Positions 53,666-61,839 of a stretch of 64,000 nt of DNA are shown piece by piece. Position 1 is the stretch's first letter; the number at the start of each line of letters is the position of its first letter. Source of the DNA: Pseudomonas lini (GTDB taxonomy: Bacteria > Pseudomonadota > Gammaproteobacteria > Pseudomonadales > Pseudomonadaceae); the NCBI RefSeq assembly GCF_964063345.1, contig NZ_OZ061318.1:5704001-5768000 (forward strand). Direction: 5' to 3'. Position numbers and translations under genes: made by a program. The notes under the pieces are model-generated. The model made no database searches and was not told the DNA's origin. It saw only the letters and a program-made list of their open reading frames with translations.

Positions 53666-54754
53666 CTACTGCAATGCCGTGCTCAACGGCAACCGCGCCA
53701 TGTGCCGTGCTTTCAGCGACCCCAGGTACAACCAGTCGCCATACTCGCGCACGGTGGTGATGGGTGAGTAGTTGCCGCTGCTGGCGTCCTGCAGATTGGC
53801 AATCACTTTACCGTCGAGGTCCAGGCCGAGGGCAAAGGCGCGGTTCTCCACCGGTATGGGCAGGACCGTCATCGCGCGCACGATCATTTTGCGTACCAGA
53901 GGGTAGGGCGCCGTGGCGTCGAGCAGTGCATTGCGCGGTGCATACAGCGCCACCCAGAAACGGTCGCGACCATTGAATGCCAGGTTGTCCGGCAGCCCTG
54001 GCAAATTGTCGATGAACAAATCGTGGGTTCCAGCTTTCGGCCCGGTCAGCCAATAGCGGCTGATGCGATAGGCGCCGGTTTCGTTGACCAGCACAAACGC
54101 ATCGTCAGGCCCAAGGGTCACACCGTTGGCGAACTCCAGCTTATCCAGCAAGACCGTGGTGGTACCGGTCTGGAAGTCATAACGCAGCAATCGACCGTCG
54201 CCGCCGTGCTCGATGATCGCCTCGCCATCCTTACCATAACCCCAACGGCTGGAAGCATCGCTGAAATAGGCGTAATGCCCGGGCTTGTCGATGGCCACGT
54301 CATCGGTAAAACCGAAGGGCACGTTGTTGGCCGTGGTGCTCAATGCAATCAACCGGCCCTGAGCATCGAGCGACAGCAAACCCTTGACCCCGTCGGCGAT
54401 CACCAGCAAACCATTGGGGTGCCGCGCCAGGCCCAATGGCCTGCCACCGGTATCGGCCAGCACCTTGGTGGTTTTGCCGTCGAGGCTGGTGCGAATCAAC
54501 CGGCCGTCATGCAGACCGGTGATGAGGACGTCTTCCTCCAGCAGCAACGCCTCCGGGCCGTCGATGTCAGCGGCGCCGACACGTTCCACGCCTTTGAGGC
54601 GCTGATTGTCTGTGTAAATGCCATCAATGAGGGAGGGCGCCGGTGACGGTGTCCAGGCGATCGGCTGGACCTTGGTGGGTAATAACAACAGAAAGCCGCC
54701 AATCACCATGATTAACAGCAACAATAAATGCCGAACCTTGAGGGCTCTTTTCAC
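53666..54754 (-). CDS. SMP-30/strictosidine synthase-like beta-propeller protein
   Basis: The 362-residue protein has an N-terminal membrane anchor or signal (VRHLLLLLIMVIGGFLLLL) and a six-bladed propeller pattern (LIADGVKGLLSLD, FANGVTLGPDD, FTDDVAIDKPG) as in strictosidine synthase-like lactonases. Its start overlaps the stop of the desaturase fusion upstream, so both work together. It is probably a periplasmic lactone or ester hydrolase; the substrate is unknown. Confidence 0.78.
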   Translation of the reverse strand: MKRALKVRHLLLLLIMVIGGFLLLLPTKVQPIAWTPSPAPSLIDGIYTDNQRLKGVERVGAADIDGPEALLLEEDVLITGLHDGRLIRTSLDGKTTKVLADTGGRPLGLARHPNGLLVIADGVKGLLSLDAQGRLIALSTTANNVPFGFTDDVAIDKPGHYAYFSDASSRWGYGKDGEAIIEHGGDGRLLRYDFQTGTTTVLLDKLEFANGVTLGPDDAFVLVNETGAYRISRYWLTGPKAGTHDLFIDNLPGLPDNLAFNGRDRFWVALYAPRNALLDATAPYPLVRKMIVRAMTVLPIPVENRAFALGLDLDGKVIANLQDASSGNYSPITTVREYGDWLYLGSLKARHMARLPLSTALQ

Positions 54755-55902
54755 GCGGTGACTCCTGTCGAGGCCAGATGTTTTTGCGCCATCTCGCGTA
54801 ATGCCAGCATCGATTGCGCTGATTCACGCTCAATGCGCCGCTTGAGCAGCAGTCGATTGGCAATGCGCATCACCACACCGCTGAAGCAATATTCCAGGGT
54901 GCGGACAAACCGCGTGCCGTCGCCAAAAGCCTCGCACTCGTAAGTCACCCTCAACGACAATCCATGATCGCCCCAAGCCTGAGCGCTCCAGCGGCGACCG
55001 GGCAGGTATTCATCGACCTCCCAGCGCAAATGCCCCTCACGCCCGCCGGCCCGAATGTCTTCCTCGAACCGCGCCCCCGCATACAGCGGGCCGCTCTGGC
55101 CATCGACCTTGAGGGAGGAGGGATGCCACTCCGGCCAACGTGTCGCGGTACTGGCGTAGGCGAGCACGGCGAGCGGATTTCCAGCGATGTCGATTACATG
55201 CTGCAGGCGGGTGGGCGTTCTCGTCAGGTGTGGGGGCGCTTGTTCCGGTTCCCAGTACAGGGTGCCGAACAGGTAATCCATCAATGGAAACACGATATTG
55301 AAATTGCGCTCCTGCATCAGCTCACGGCGATGGTGCAGTGCGTGCAAGCGGCGCATCTGGCGAATCCACGGCAGACGTGTCAGCGGGTTACCGGGTGGTA
55401 GATGTTCGCAGGTATGGAACACTTCATAAGTCAGGTAGCCGAGGACCATGCAGCCGCCGAACAGTCCCGCGACGTTGCCATTGATCTGAGCCAACAGCCA
55501 CCAAGCGGGCGCGGTGATGACGAGGGTATGCAACACGATCAGCCAGGCCGGAAACAGAATCACCCGCCAGTCGCGGGCGCTGTCGTAGGTCATATGGCTG
55601 GGGGTGAAAAAGCTGTGATGGTCACCGGCATGACGGGCGTAGAACATTCGCGCCAGGCGCTTTTTGTGGTGCCCCAGATGCCGATGCACGACGTAGACGC
55701 CGAAGTTGAAGAACAACAGAGTCAGCGGCACCGCCAGCCATTCCAGGGGGTGTACCTGATGCACGGTGCTCCAGAACGCGCCGATGGCCAGCAACCCGAA
55801 CAGCAACACAAAGGCGCCATGCAGCCAGGGGTTGTAGAGCGGATGAATGTCGGCACGGTAGCGCGCGCGGAATGCTTCGGTGGTCTGCCTCACTGCGTTC
55901 AC
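54751..55902 (-). CDS. Sterol desaturase/fatty acid hydroxylase fused to SRPBCC domain
   Basis: The 383-residue protein has an N-terminal integral-membrane di-iron hydroxylase part, with His boxes HRHLGHH, HAGDHH, HTCEH and HALHHRR and about four helices. A C-terminal SRPBCC lipid-binding-like domain (from about residue 245, VIDIAGNPLAVLAYASTATRWPEW) follows. Fusion with SRPBCC suggests hydroxylation of a hydrophobic substrate presented by its own carrier domain. It is coupled (ATGA) to the propeller protein downstream. Confidence 0.82.
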   Translation of the reverse strand: MNAVRQTTEAFRARYRADIHPLYNPWLHGAFVLLFGLLAIGAFWSTVHQVHPLEWLAVPLTLLFFNFGVYVVHRHLGHHKKRLARMFYARHAGDHHSFFTPSHMTYDSARDWRVILFPAWLIVLHTLVITAPAWWLLAQINGNVAGLFGGCMVLGYLTYEVFHTCEHLPPGNPLTRLPWIRQMRRLHALHHRRELMQERNFNIVFPLMDYLFGTLYWEPEQAPPHLTRTPTRLQHVIDIAGNPLAVLAYASTATRWPEWHPSSLKVDGQSGPLYAGARFEEDIRAGGREGHLRWEVDEYLPGRRWSAQAWGDHGLSLRVTYECEAFGDGTRFVRTLEYCFSGVVMRIANRLLLKRRIERESAQSMLALREMAQKHLASTGVTA

Positions 55903-55971
55903 CTGTGGTTATTGTTATAACCAGCAGATTAGTCGATCCCGCCACAGAGGCTGGCCCAACCTTGAGGCCGC

Positions 55972-56006
55972 ATGCGCCATGCGCCATGCGCCATGCGCCA
56001 TGCTCC
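55972..56006. repeat. Seven-base tandem repeat upstream of the desaturase gene
   Basis: Four perfect ATGCGCC units, then a variant ATGCTCC, lie 70-105 bases upstream of the desaturase start and just after the lysR stop. The unit number could vary by slippage. Confidence 0.8.
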
Positions 56007-56024
56007 GGTGCAAGGCGCCTGGCG

Positions 56025-56888
56025 TCAGGTCAATGGGTTCCAGCGCTGGGACCAGTCGTCGTCCGTCTTGATCACTTCACGCAGTAAATCGAAGGCTCGT
56101 TGCAGGGTCGCTGAGTCACGGTCCCGTGAGTAAACCAGATAGGTCGGATAGCTGAACTCCGGGGCTTTGGGCACTGGCTCCAGCACGCCGCTTTCCAGGT
56201 AGCTCTGGACCACACGGGTGCGGAAATAGCCGCTGCCACCGTTTTCCAAAATGTACTGCAAGGCCAGCGGTCCGAGGTTGAAGCTCAAGGCCGCCTTGGC
56301 TTTTTCTGGCAGTGCGGCATCGTGCTGACGACGGAAGTCCGGGCCCCAGTCGATATACACATAAGGATCAGGCTGTCCGGCCAGGCGTACCAGGATGAGT
56401 TTTTCTTCCAGCACTTGCTCGACTTGCAGACGTGGCCAGTACTCGGGCTGATAGACCAGCGCCGCATCCAGCACCCCCAGCTCCAGTTGGCGCAGGAGGT
56501 TTTCGCCGTCGCGGATTTCCATGCGCAAGGCATGGCTGGGGATTTTCTCGCGCAGTTCGCCGGCCCAGCTGAGCATCAATGGGTTGCACAGACTGACCTC
56601 GCCACCGATGTGCAGTACGTCGCGGTAGCCCTCGGGCAGCGGCAAGTCCCGACGCGCCGCTTCCCAGGTCTGTACCAGTTGATTGGCGTAAACCACAAAG
56701 GCCTCACCATTCGGTGTCAGGCGCGCACCCGCGCGGTTGCGCACGAACAGCGTGCTGCCGAGCTGACTTTCGAGCTTCTGCACACGGGCGGTGATCGCAG
56801 TCTGAGTGACGTGCAGCTTTTCAGCCGCCGCGGCCAGGCTGCCGTGGCGGACGATTTCCAGAAAGGTGCGGGCGAGGTCGATGTCCAT
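56025..56888 (-). CDS. LysR-family transcriptional regulator
   Basis: The 287-residue regulator has a LysR HTH (GSLAAAAEKLHVTQTAITAR) and a substrate-binding domain. The ATG at 56888 is used because it starts the HTH directly; the frame runs upstream into a REP element. It lies upstream of, and on the same strand as, the desaturase-propeller pair. The ligand is unknown. Confidence 0.87.
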   Translation of the reverse strand: MDIDLARTFLEIVRHGSLAAAAEKLHVTQTAITARVQKLESQLGSTLFVRNRAGARLTPNGEAFVVYANQLVQTWEAARRDLPLPEGYRDVLHIGGEVSLCNPLMLSWAGELREKIPSHALRMEIRDGENLLRQLELGVLDAALVYQPEYWPRLQVEQVLEEKLILVRLAGQPDPYVYIDWGPDFRRQHDAALPEKAKAALSFNLGPLALQYILENGGSGYFRTRVVQSYLESGVLEPVPKAPEFSYPTYLVYSRDRDSATLQRAFDLLREVIKTDDDWSQRWNPLT

Positions 56889-56948
56889 GGGCTGGCCGAT
56901 AGGGGAGGTGCGGGCATTGTAAGAGCAGGCGCCGCCAGCGGATACCGT

Positions 56949-57082
56949 CTGTGGCGAGGGAGCTTGCTCCCGCTGGGGCGCGAAGCGGCCCCAAAACCTG
57001 CCACTGCAGTTCTTCAGAGGCACCTCATCGGATGGTTTACGACTGCTGCGCAGCCGGACGGGAGCAAGCTCCCTCGCCACAG
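56949..57082. repeat. BIME pair with GGGAGC-type REP ends
   Basis: CTGTGGCGAGGGAGCTTGCT at the left and AGCAAGCTCCCTCGCCACAG at the right form inverted ends over 134 bases, a second REP type (GGCGAGGGAGC) in this window. A shorter related hairpin, GTAGGAGCGG...CGCTCCCAC, follows at about 57118-57143. The remaining gap to the amidohydrolase shows nothing else. Confidence 0.85.
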
Positions 57083-57175
57083 ATTTCACTGCCCGAACTA
57101 ATTACTTCGGATTCAATGTAGGAGCGGCGGTGCGGCGCTCCCACCTTGGATGGATAATGTTTGGAAATATTTTGT

Positions 57176-59134
57176 TCAGAACGCGAAGCACGAACAGCCA
57201 AACGCCCCCCAGAACCCTTGAAAGTCACTGACCGGCGCTGACGACAACCGCGCCCGCTCATGGCTATGGGCATGCACCGCGCAAGCGCCCACGCACTGGT
57301 GTATTTGCGCGGTCAGCGGCGCCAGTGGTTTCCAGTGTCCCGGTACATTCACCACGGGTGACCACTCAGGGACCACCGGAATGGGTGGCGGTCCCAGTTT
57401 TTCGAACTCGACGCTGCCGTAGACAATCTTGCCGTCGACAATGCTCAGCACCGACTCGATCCATTTGATGGCTTCGTCTTCGATGTGAAAGTAGTCCGCC
57501 GACAACGCAATCAGGTCCGCCAGTTGCCCGACCTTGATCTGGCCTTTCTTGCCTTGTTCAGAGGAAAACCAGGCGCTGCCGTGGGTGAACAGTTCCAGCG
57601 CCGTATCGCGGCTCAAGCCTTGCGGGTACAGCGTCAGCCCGCCGACGGTGCGGCCGCTGACCAGCCAGTACATCGAGGTCCATGGGTTGTAGCTGGACAC
57701 GCGTGTAGCATCGGTGCCGGCGCCCACCGGCACACCCTCGGCCAGCATGCGCGCGATCGGTGGTGTCGCTTCGGCCGCCTTCGCGCCGTAACGGTCGACA
57801 AAGTATTCGCCCTGAAACGCCATGCGGTCCTGGATGGCGATGCCGCCACCGAGGGCTTTAACCCGTTCAATGTTTCGTGGGGTGATGGTTTCGGCGTGAT
57901 CGAAGAACCATGGCAAGCCGTCGAACGGAATATCCCGATTGACCTTCTCGAACACGTCGAGCATGCGGCTGATGGATTCGTTGTAGGTGGCGTGCAGGCG
58001 GAACGGCCAGCGCTGTTCCACCAGATGCCGCACCACCGGTTCCAGCTCCTGCTCCATGGTTTTCGGCAGGTCGGGACGGGGTTCGAGGAAGTCTTCGAAA
58101 TCCGCTGCGGAGAACACCAACATTTCCCCGGCACCGTTGTGCCGCAGGAAGTCATCGCCTTGGCCGTAATGGGAAGTGCTGGTCCAGTTTTTGAAATCGG
58201 TCAGCTCCTCCTTGGGTTTTTGGGTGAACAGGTTGTAAGCAATGCGCACCGTGAGCTGTTGGTCTTTGGCCAGTTGCTGGATGACTTGATAGTCGTCCGG
58301 GTAATTCTGATAACCGCCGCCGGCATCGATGGCGCTGGTGACGCCGAGTCGATTGAGTTCGCGCATGAACTGACGGGTCGAGTTGACCTGGTATTCCAAC
58401 GGTAATTTCGGCCCCTTGGCCAGGGTCGAGTAAAGGATCATCGCGTTAGGGCGGGCGATCAGCATGCCGGTGGGGTCGCCATTGGCATCGCGCTGGATCT
58501 CACCGCCCGGCGGGTTCGGTGTGTCGCGGGTATAACCGACCACTTTCAACGCCGCCCGATTGAGCAGGGCGCGGTCGTAGAGGTGCAGGACGAACACCGG
58601 GGTGTCCGGCGCGGCCTTGTTCAATTCTTCAATCGTCGGCAGACGCTTCTCGGCAAACTGGAATTCGTTCCAGCCTCCGACCACTCGCACCCATTGCGGC
58701 GTAGGCGTGCGATCGGCCTGCTCCTTGAGCATGCGTAAGGCATCGGCCAGGGACGGCACACCTTCCCAGCGCAGTTCGAGGTTGTAATTCAGGCCGCCAC
58801 GGATCAAGTGCAGGTGGGAGTCATTGAGCCCTGGAATCACCGTGCGCCCATGCAAGTCGATGATTTGGCTGCCGGGGCCTTGCAGCGCCATGGCCTGGGC
58901 ATCGCTGCCAACCACCACGAAGCGTCCGTCCTTGATCGCGACGGCGCTGGCCTGGGGTTTCTTGCGGTCGACGGTGTGCAGGCGTCCGTTATAAAGAATC
59001 AGATCGGCCGGGGCATCGGGCATGGTTTTACTCCCTGCGAATAGTGGGCTGACCCAGGCACCGACGGCGCCTGCCGAAAGGCCTTGCAATACACGGCGAC
59101 GACTGAAGTCGTTGTGCTCGTCAGGTGGACTCAT
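57176..59134 (-). CDS. Tat-exported YtcJ-like metal-dependent amidohydrolase
   Basis: The 652-residue protein has a Tat signal (SRRRVLQGLSAGAVGAW) and an amidohydrolase-3 (YtcJ-like) TIM barrel. The metal ligands are visible: NDSHLHL (HxH), a His in FRLHATYN, a His in FFDHAET and the last Asp in GAGTDAT. Substrate unknown. The ATG at 59134 is preferred because the twin-arginine follows it at the right distance. It ends in an unusual Cys-rich tail (CVGACAVHAHSHE). Confidence 0.85.
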   Translation of the reverse strand: MSPPDEHNDFSRRRVLQGLSAGAVGAWVSPLFAGSKTMPDAPADLILYNGRLHTVDRKKPQASAVAIKDGRFVVVGSDAQAMALQGPGSQIIDLHGRTVIPGLNDSHLHLIRGGLNYNLELRWEGVPSLADALRMLKEQADRTPTPQWVRVVGGWNEFQFAEKRLPTIEELNKAAPDTPVFVLHLYDRALLNRAALKVVGYTRDTPNPPGGEIQRDANGDPTGMLIARPNAMILYSTLAKGPKLPLEYQVNSTRQFMRELNRLGVTSAIDAGGGYQNYPDDYQVIQQLAKDQQLTVRIAYNLFTQKPKEELTDFKNWTSTSHYGQGDDFLRHNGAGEMLVFSAADFEDFLEPRPDLPKTMEQELEPVVRHLVEQRWPFRLHATYNESISRMLDVFEKVNRDIPFDGLPWFFDHAETITPRNIERVKALGGGIAIQDRMAFQGEYFVDRYGAKAAEATPPIARMLAEGVPVGAGTDATRVSSYNPWTSMYWLVSGRTVGGLTLYPQGLSRDTALELFTHGSAWFSSEQGKKGQIKVGQLADLIALSADYFHIEDEAIKWIESVLSIVDGKIVYGSVEFEKLGPPPIPVVPEWSPVVNVPGHWKPLAPLTAQIHQCVGACAVHAHSHERARLSSAPVSDFQGFWGAFGCSCFAF

Positions 59135-59260
59135 GGCAGTGCTCTCCACAAAGTCTTCAAAAAAGAAGCGAGGGCAAACAGCCGATGTCTGACGCATGCG
59201 GCCAGAAGGAATATAGTCGGCAAATCCGCAGATAGCCGTTTTCCGAGGGCGAAAACGACA

Positions 59261-59284
59261 AATCCCGCCACAAGGGGCGGGATT
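59261..59284. terminator. Rho-independent-type hairpin after the SCP2 gene
   Basis: AATCCCGCC pairs with GGCGGGATT around a six-base loop, about 45 bases after the SCP2 stop on the minus strand. The T-tract on the minus side is short (TTGTCG). Confidence 0.7.
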
Positions 59285-59327
59285 CGTTTGCAGCCATACG
59301 TGCTCCCGAGAGACGGGAGCGGCGCGC

Positions 59328-59642
59328 TTAGGCCGGGAACAGCTCGGACAGTTTCATGGCCAGCATCATGTCGCCTTCAGCGCGCAGTTTGCCGCCCATG
59401 AACGCTTGCATGCCGTCGGTCGAACCGTCGACGATGCCTTCCAGGGTTTCGCCGTCCATCACCAGAGTGACCTGGGCGTCCGGGTTCTCGCCTTCTTGCA
59501 GTTCGCAGGTGCCGTCTTTGACGATCAGCGAGAAGTTCTTGGTGTCGTCGATGCGAAAACCGAATACCAGGTCCAGACCGGCAGCAGCGGCTGGGTTGAA
59601 CTTGGCTTTCATTGCTTGTACGGCATCAGCTACGGAGGTCAT
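59328..59642 (-). CDS. SCP2 sterol-carrier domain protein
   Basis: The 104-residue single-domain protein has the SCP2 fold pattern: a glycine-rich strand (VFGFRIDDTKNFSLIVKDG), then GETLEGIVDGSTDGMQAFMGGKLRAEGD and a final helix. It binds lipids or acyl-CoA. AGGAT precedes the ATG. Confidence 0.93.
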   Translation of the reverse strand: MTSVADAVQAMKAKFNPAAAAGLDLVFGFRIDDTKNFSLIVKDGTCELQEGENPDAQVTLVMDGETLEGIVDGSTDGMQAFMGGKLRAEGDMMLAMKLSELFPA

Positions 59643-59706
59643 GGTTCGATCCTTTCTTGGGTAATTAGAGCTGGGTGATTACAGCCAGGGTCACAATAAT
59701 CCGGAC

Positions 59707-60417
59707 TCAGCGAAACGTGATGAGTTCCGGGGCCTTCAGCAGTTGCAGATGCGCATGACTGTTGAAGGAAGCCAGGGCCACCTCGCGACCGCGAAACTTA
59801 AGCAGGTTGAGCGAGGTGTTGACGATTTGCCAGTTCAGTTCAAAGGCCTGTTTTGCAGGCATTTGCGTAATGAGGTGGAGCAGGGCAGTGATGGTGCCGC
59901 CGGAAGTGAACACGGCTATTTTCTGTGTGTTGTCGGCTTGCTCGAGCAATCGATACAGGCCGGCCTGCACGCGTTCGACGAAACCCAGCCAGCTCTCAAG
60001 GCCCGGTGTGTCATAGGTGCCGGCAAGCCAGCGCTCGATGATCAAGGCAAAAATGCGTTGGAACTCGGCACGGTGTTGTGCGGCGTTGCGCAGGATGTCC
60101 AGCGCTTGGGGCTCGTCCTCCAACATGGCCGGCAGCAGGGCACGGATCACTGCGTCGGCATCGAATTCGTTGAAGGCGGAATCGATTTCCAGCACCGGCA
60201 CCGGGACCCCGACCGCGGCGAATTGTTCCAGCGCGCTATTGGCGGTGTGTTGCTGGCGGCGCAGGTCGCCCGACAGGCAGCGATCGAAGCTGACACCGAG
60301 TTCGGCCAGATGCTGGCCGAGGAGTTCTGCCTGGCGAATACCGGTCGGCGACAGGACGTCATAGTCGTCTGCACCAAAGGAGGCTTGGCCATGTCGAATC
60401 AAGTAGATGCTGCCCAC
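59707..60417 (-). CDS. Histidine phosphatase family protein
   Basis: The 236-residue protein has the RHG motif (YLIRHGQASFG) with the phospho-His, an Arg region (SGDLRRQQHTA), and the second His region replaced by FTSGGTITALLH, a branch of the phosphoglycerate mutase-like fold. It starts with GTG (60415-60417); upstream in-frame start is a TTG without a binding site. The substrate is unknown. Confidence 0.87.
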   Translation of the reverse strand: MGSIYLIRHGQASFGADDYDVLSPTGIRQAELLGQHLAELGVSFDRCLSGDLRRQQHTANSALEQFAAVGVPVPVLEIDSAFNEFDADAVIRALLPAMLEDEPQALDILRNAAQHRAEFQRIFALIIERWLAGTYDTPGLESWLGFVERVQAGLYRLLEQADNTQKIAVFTSGGTITALLHLITQMPAKQAFELNWQIVNTSLNLLKFRGREVALASFNSHAHLQLLKAPELITFR

Positions 60418-60619
60418 GTCCGCGTCATCCCGGTACGTTGAAGGTTTGGCGAGGTTATGAGGATGACGATGAGCTGTCAATGAAAAAACATACGCTTGTT
60501 TGAAATGCCCGTTACAGGCCTGTTGCCAGAGGTTTCACGGCTGGTCGTGGGGCCGGCGGATGGGTATGCTGGAGGTATCCCGCGCGTGTTTACCCCGCGC
60601 ATTGATTGAAGGAGTCCCT

Positions 60620-61642
60620 GTGGAGCTTTTGTTCGAGTACGCCATTTTTCTGGCCAAGACCGTGACTCTGGTGATCGCCATTCTGGTGGTCCTGGCCAGT
60701 TTTGCGGCGTTGCGCAGTAAAGGTCGGCGCAAGTCGGCCGGGCAGCTGCAAGTCAGCAAGCTCAATGATTTCTACAAAGGGCTGCGCGAACGCCTGGAGC
60801 AAACCTTGCTCGACAAGGAACAGCTCAAGGCCTTGCGCAAGTCCCAGGCCAAAACCGAGAAAAAGCAAAAGAAGACGCCCGAGGCCAAACCGCGGGTGTT
60901 CGTGCTGGATTTCGACGGTGATATCAAGGCGTCGGCCACAGAGAGCCTGCGCCACGAAATCACCGCGCTGCTGACCCTCGCCACGCCAAAGGATGAAGTG
61001 GTGCTGCGCCTGGAAAGCGGCGGCGGCATGGTTCACAGCTATGGTCTGGCGTCTTCGCAACTGGCGCGGATTCGTGAAGCCGGTGTGCCGTTGACCGTGT
61101 GCATCGACAAGGTCGCGGCCAGCGGCGGCTACATGATGGCGTGCATCGGCGAGAAGATTATCAGTGCACCGTTCGCGATCCTCGGCTCGATCGGCGTGGT
61201 GGCGCAGTTGCCTAACGTCAATCGTCTGCTGAAAAAACACGACATCGACTTCGAAGTGCTGACGGCCGGCGAGTACAAACGCACCCTGACGGTGTTTGGT
61301 GAAAACACCGAGAAGGGCCGGGAGAAATTTCAGGAAGAGCTGGACATCACTCATCAGCTGTTCAAAAACTTTGTTTCCCGCTATCGCCCGCAACTGGCCA
61401 TCGACGAAGTGGCCACCGGTGAAATCTGGTTGGGTATCGCGGCTCTGGACAAGCAATTGGTGGATGAACTCAAGACCAGCGATGAATACCTCGCCGAACG
61501 CGCCAAGCAGTCCGAGCTCTATCACTTGCATTACGCCGAACGCAAAAGCCTGCAGGAGCGCATCGGTATCGCGGCCAGCGGTTCGGTGGATCGCGTGTTG
61601 CTGAGCTGGTGGAGCCGGTTGACCCAGCAACGCTTCTGGTAA
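60620..61642 (+). CDS. sohB: SohB-type inner-membrane serine peptidase (S49)
   Basis: The 340-residue protein starts with GTG, with AAGGAG six bases before it, then an N-terminal membrane helix (FLAKTVTLVIAILVVLASF). The S49 peptidase domain has the catalytic Ser in VAASGGYMMA and the Lys in AGEYKRTLTV. The role is cleavage of signal peptides or membrane proteins. A strong terminator follows. Confidence 0.93.
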   Translation: MELLFEYAIFLAKTVTLVIAILVVLASFAALRSKGRRKSAGQLQVSKLNDFYKGLRERLEQTLLDKEQLKALRKSQAKTEKKQKKTPEAKPRVFVLDFDGDIKASATESLRHEITALLTLATPKDEVVLRLESGGGMVHSYGLASSQLARIREAGVPLTVCIDKVAASGGYMMACIGEKIISAPFAILGSIGVVAQLPNVNRLLKKHDIDFEVLTAGEYKRTLTVFGENTEKGREKFQEELDITHQLFKNFVSRYRPQLAIDEVATGEIWLGIAALDKQLVDELKTSDEYLAERAKQSELYHLHYAERKSLQERIGIAASGSVDRVLLSWWSRLTQQRFW

Positions 61643-61666
61643 AGCTCGACGCAACATCGTGATGAA

Positions 61667-61702
61667 AAATGAAGCCGTGGGTCGATCCCCGGCTTCATTT
61701 TT
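61667..61702 (+). terminator. Rho-independent terminator after sohB
   Basis: AATGAAGCCG pairs with CGGCTTCATT around a 12-base segment, followed by a run of eight T. Confidence 0.9.
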
Positions 61703-61839
61703 TTTGCGAATTTTTCCGCACCTCCACTTTCCCTGCACGGTTTCCGACTTTTCCTGACTTCACTGCCTATTGTTCCCGCTTCCGATTGAGGCGCAGCTGG
61801 TTATGTTGGTGTTCCTCAAAGCTTGCAATGGAATGCACC

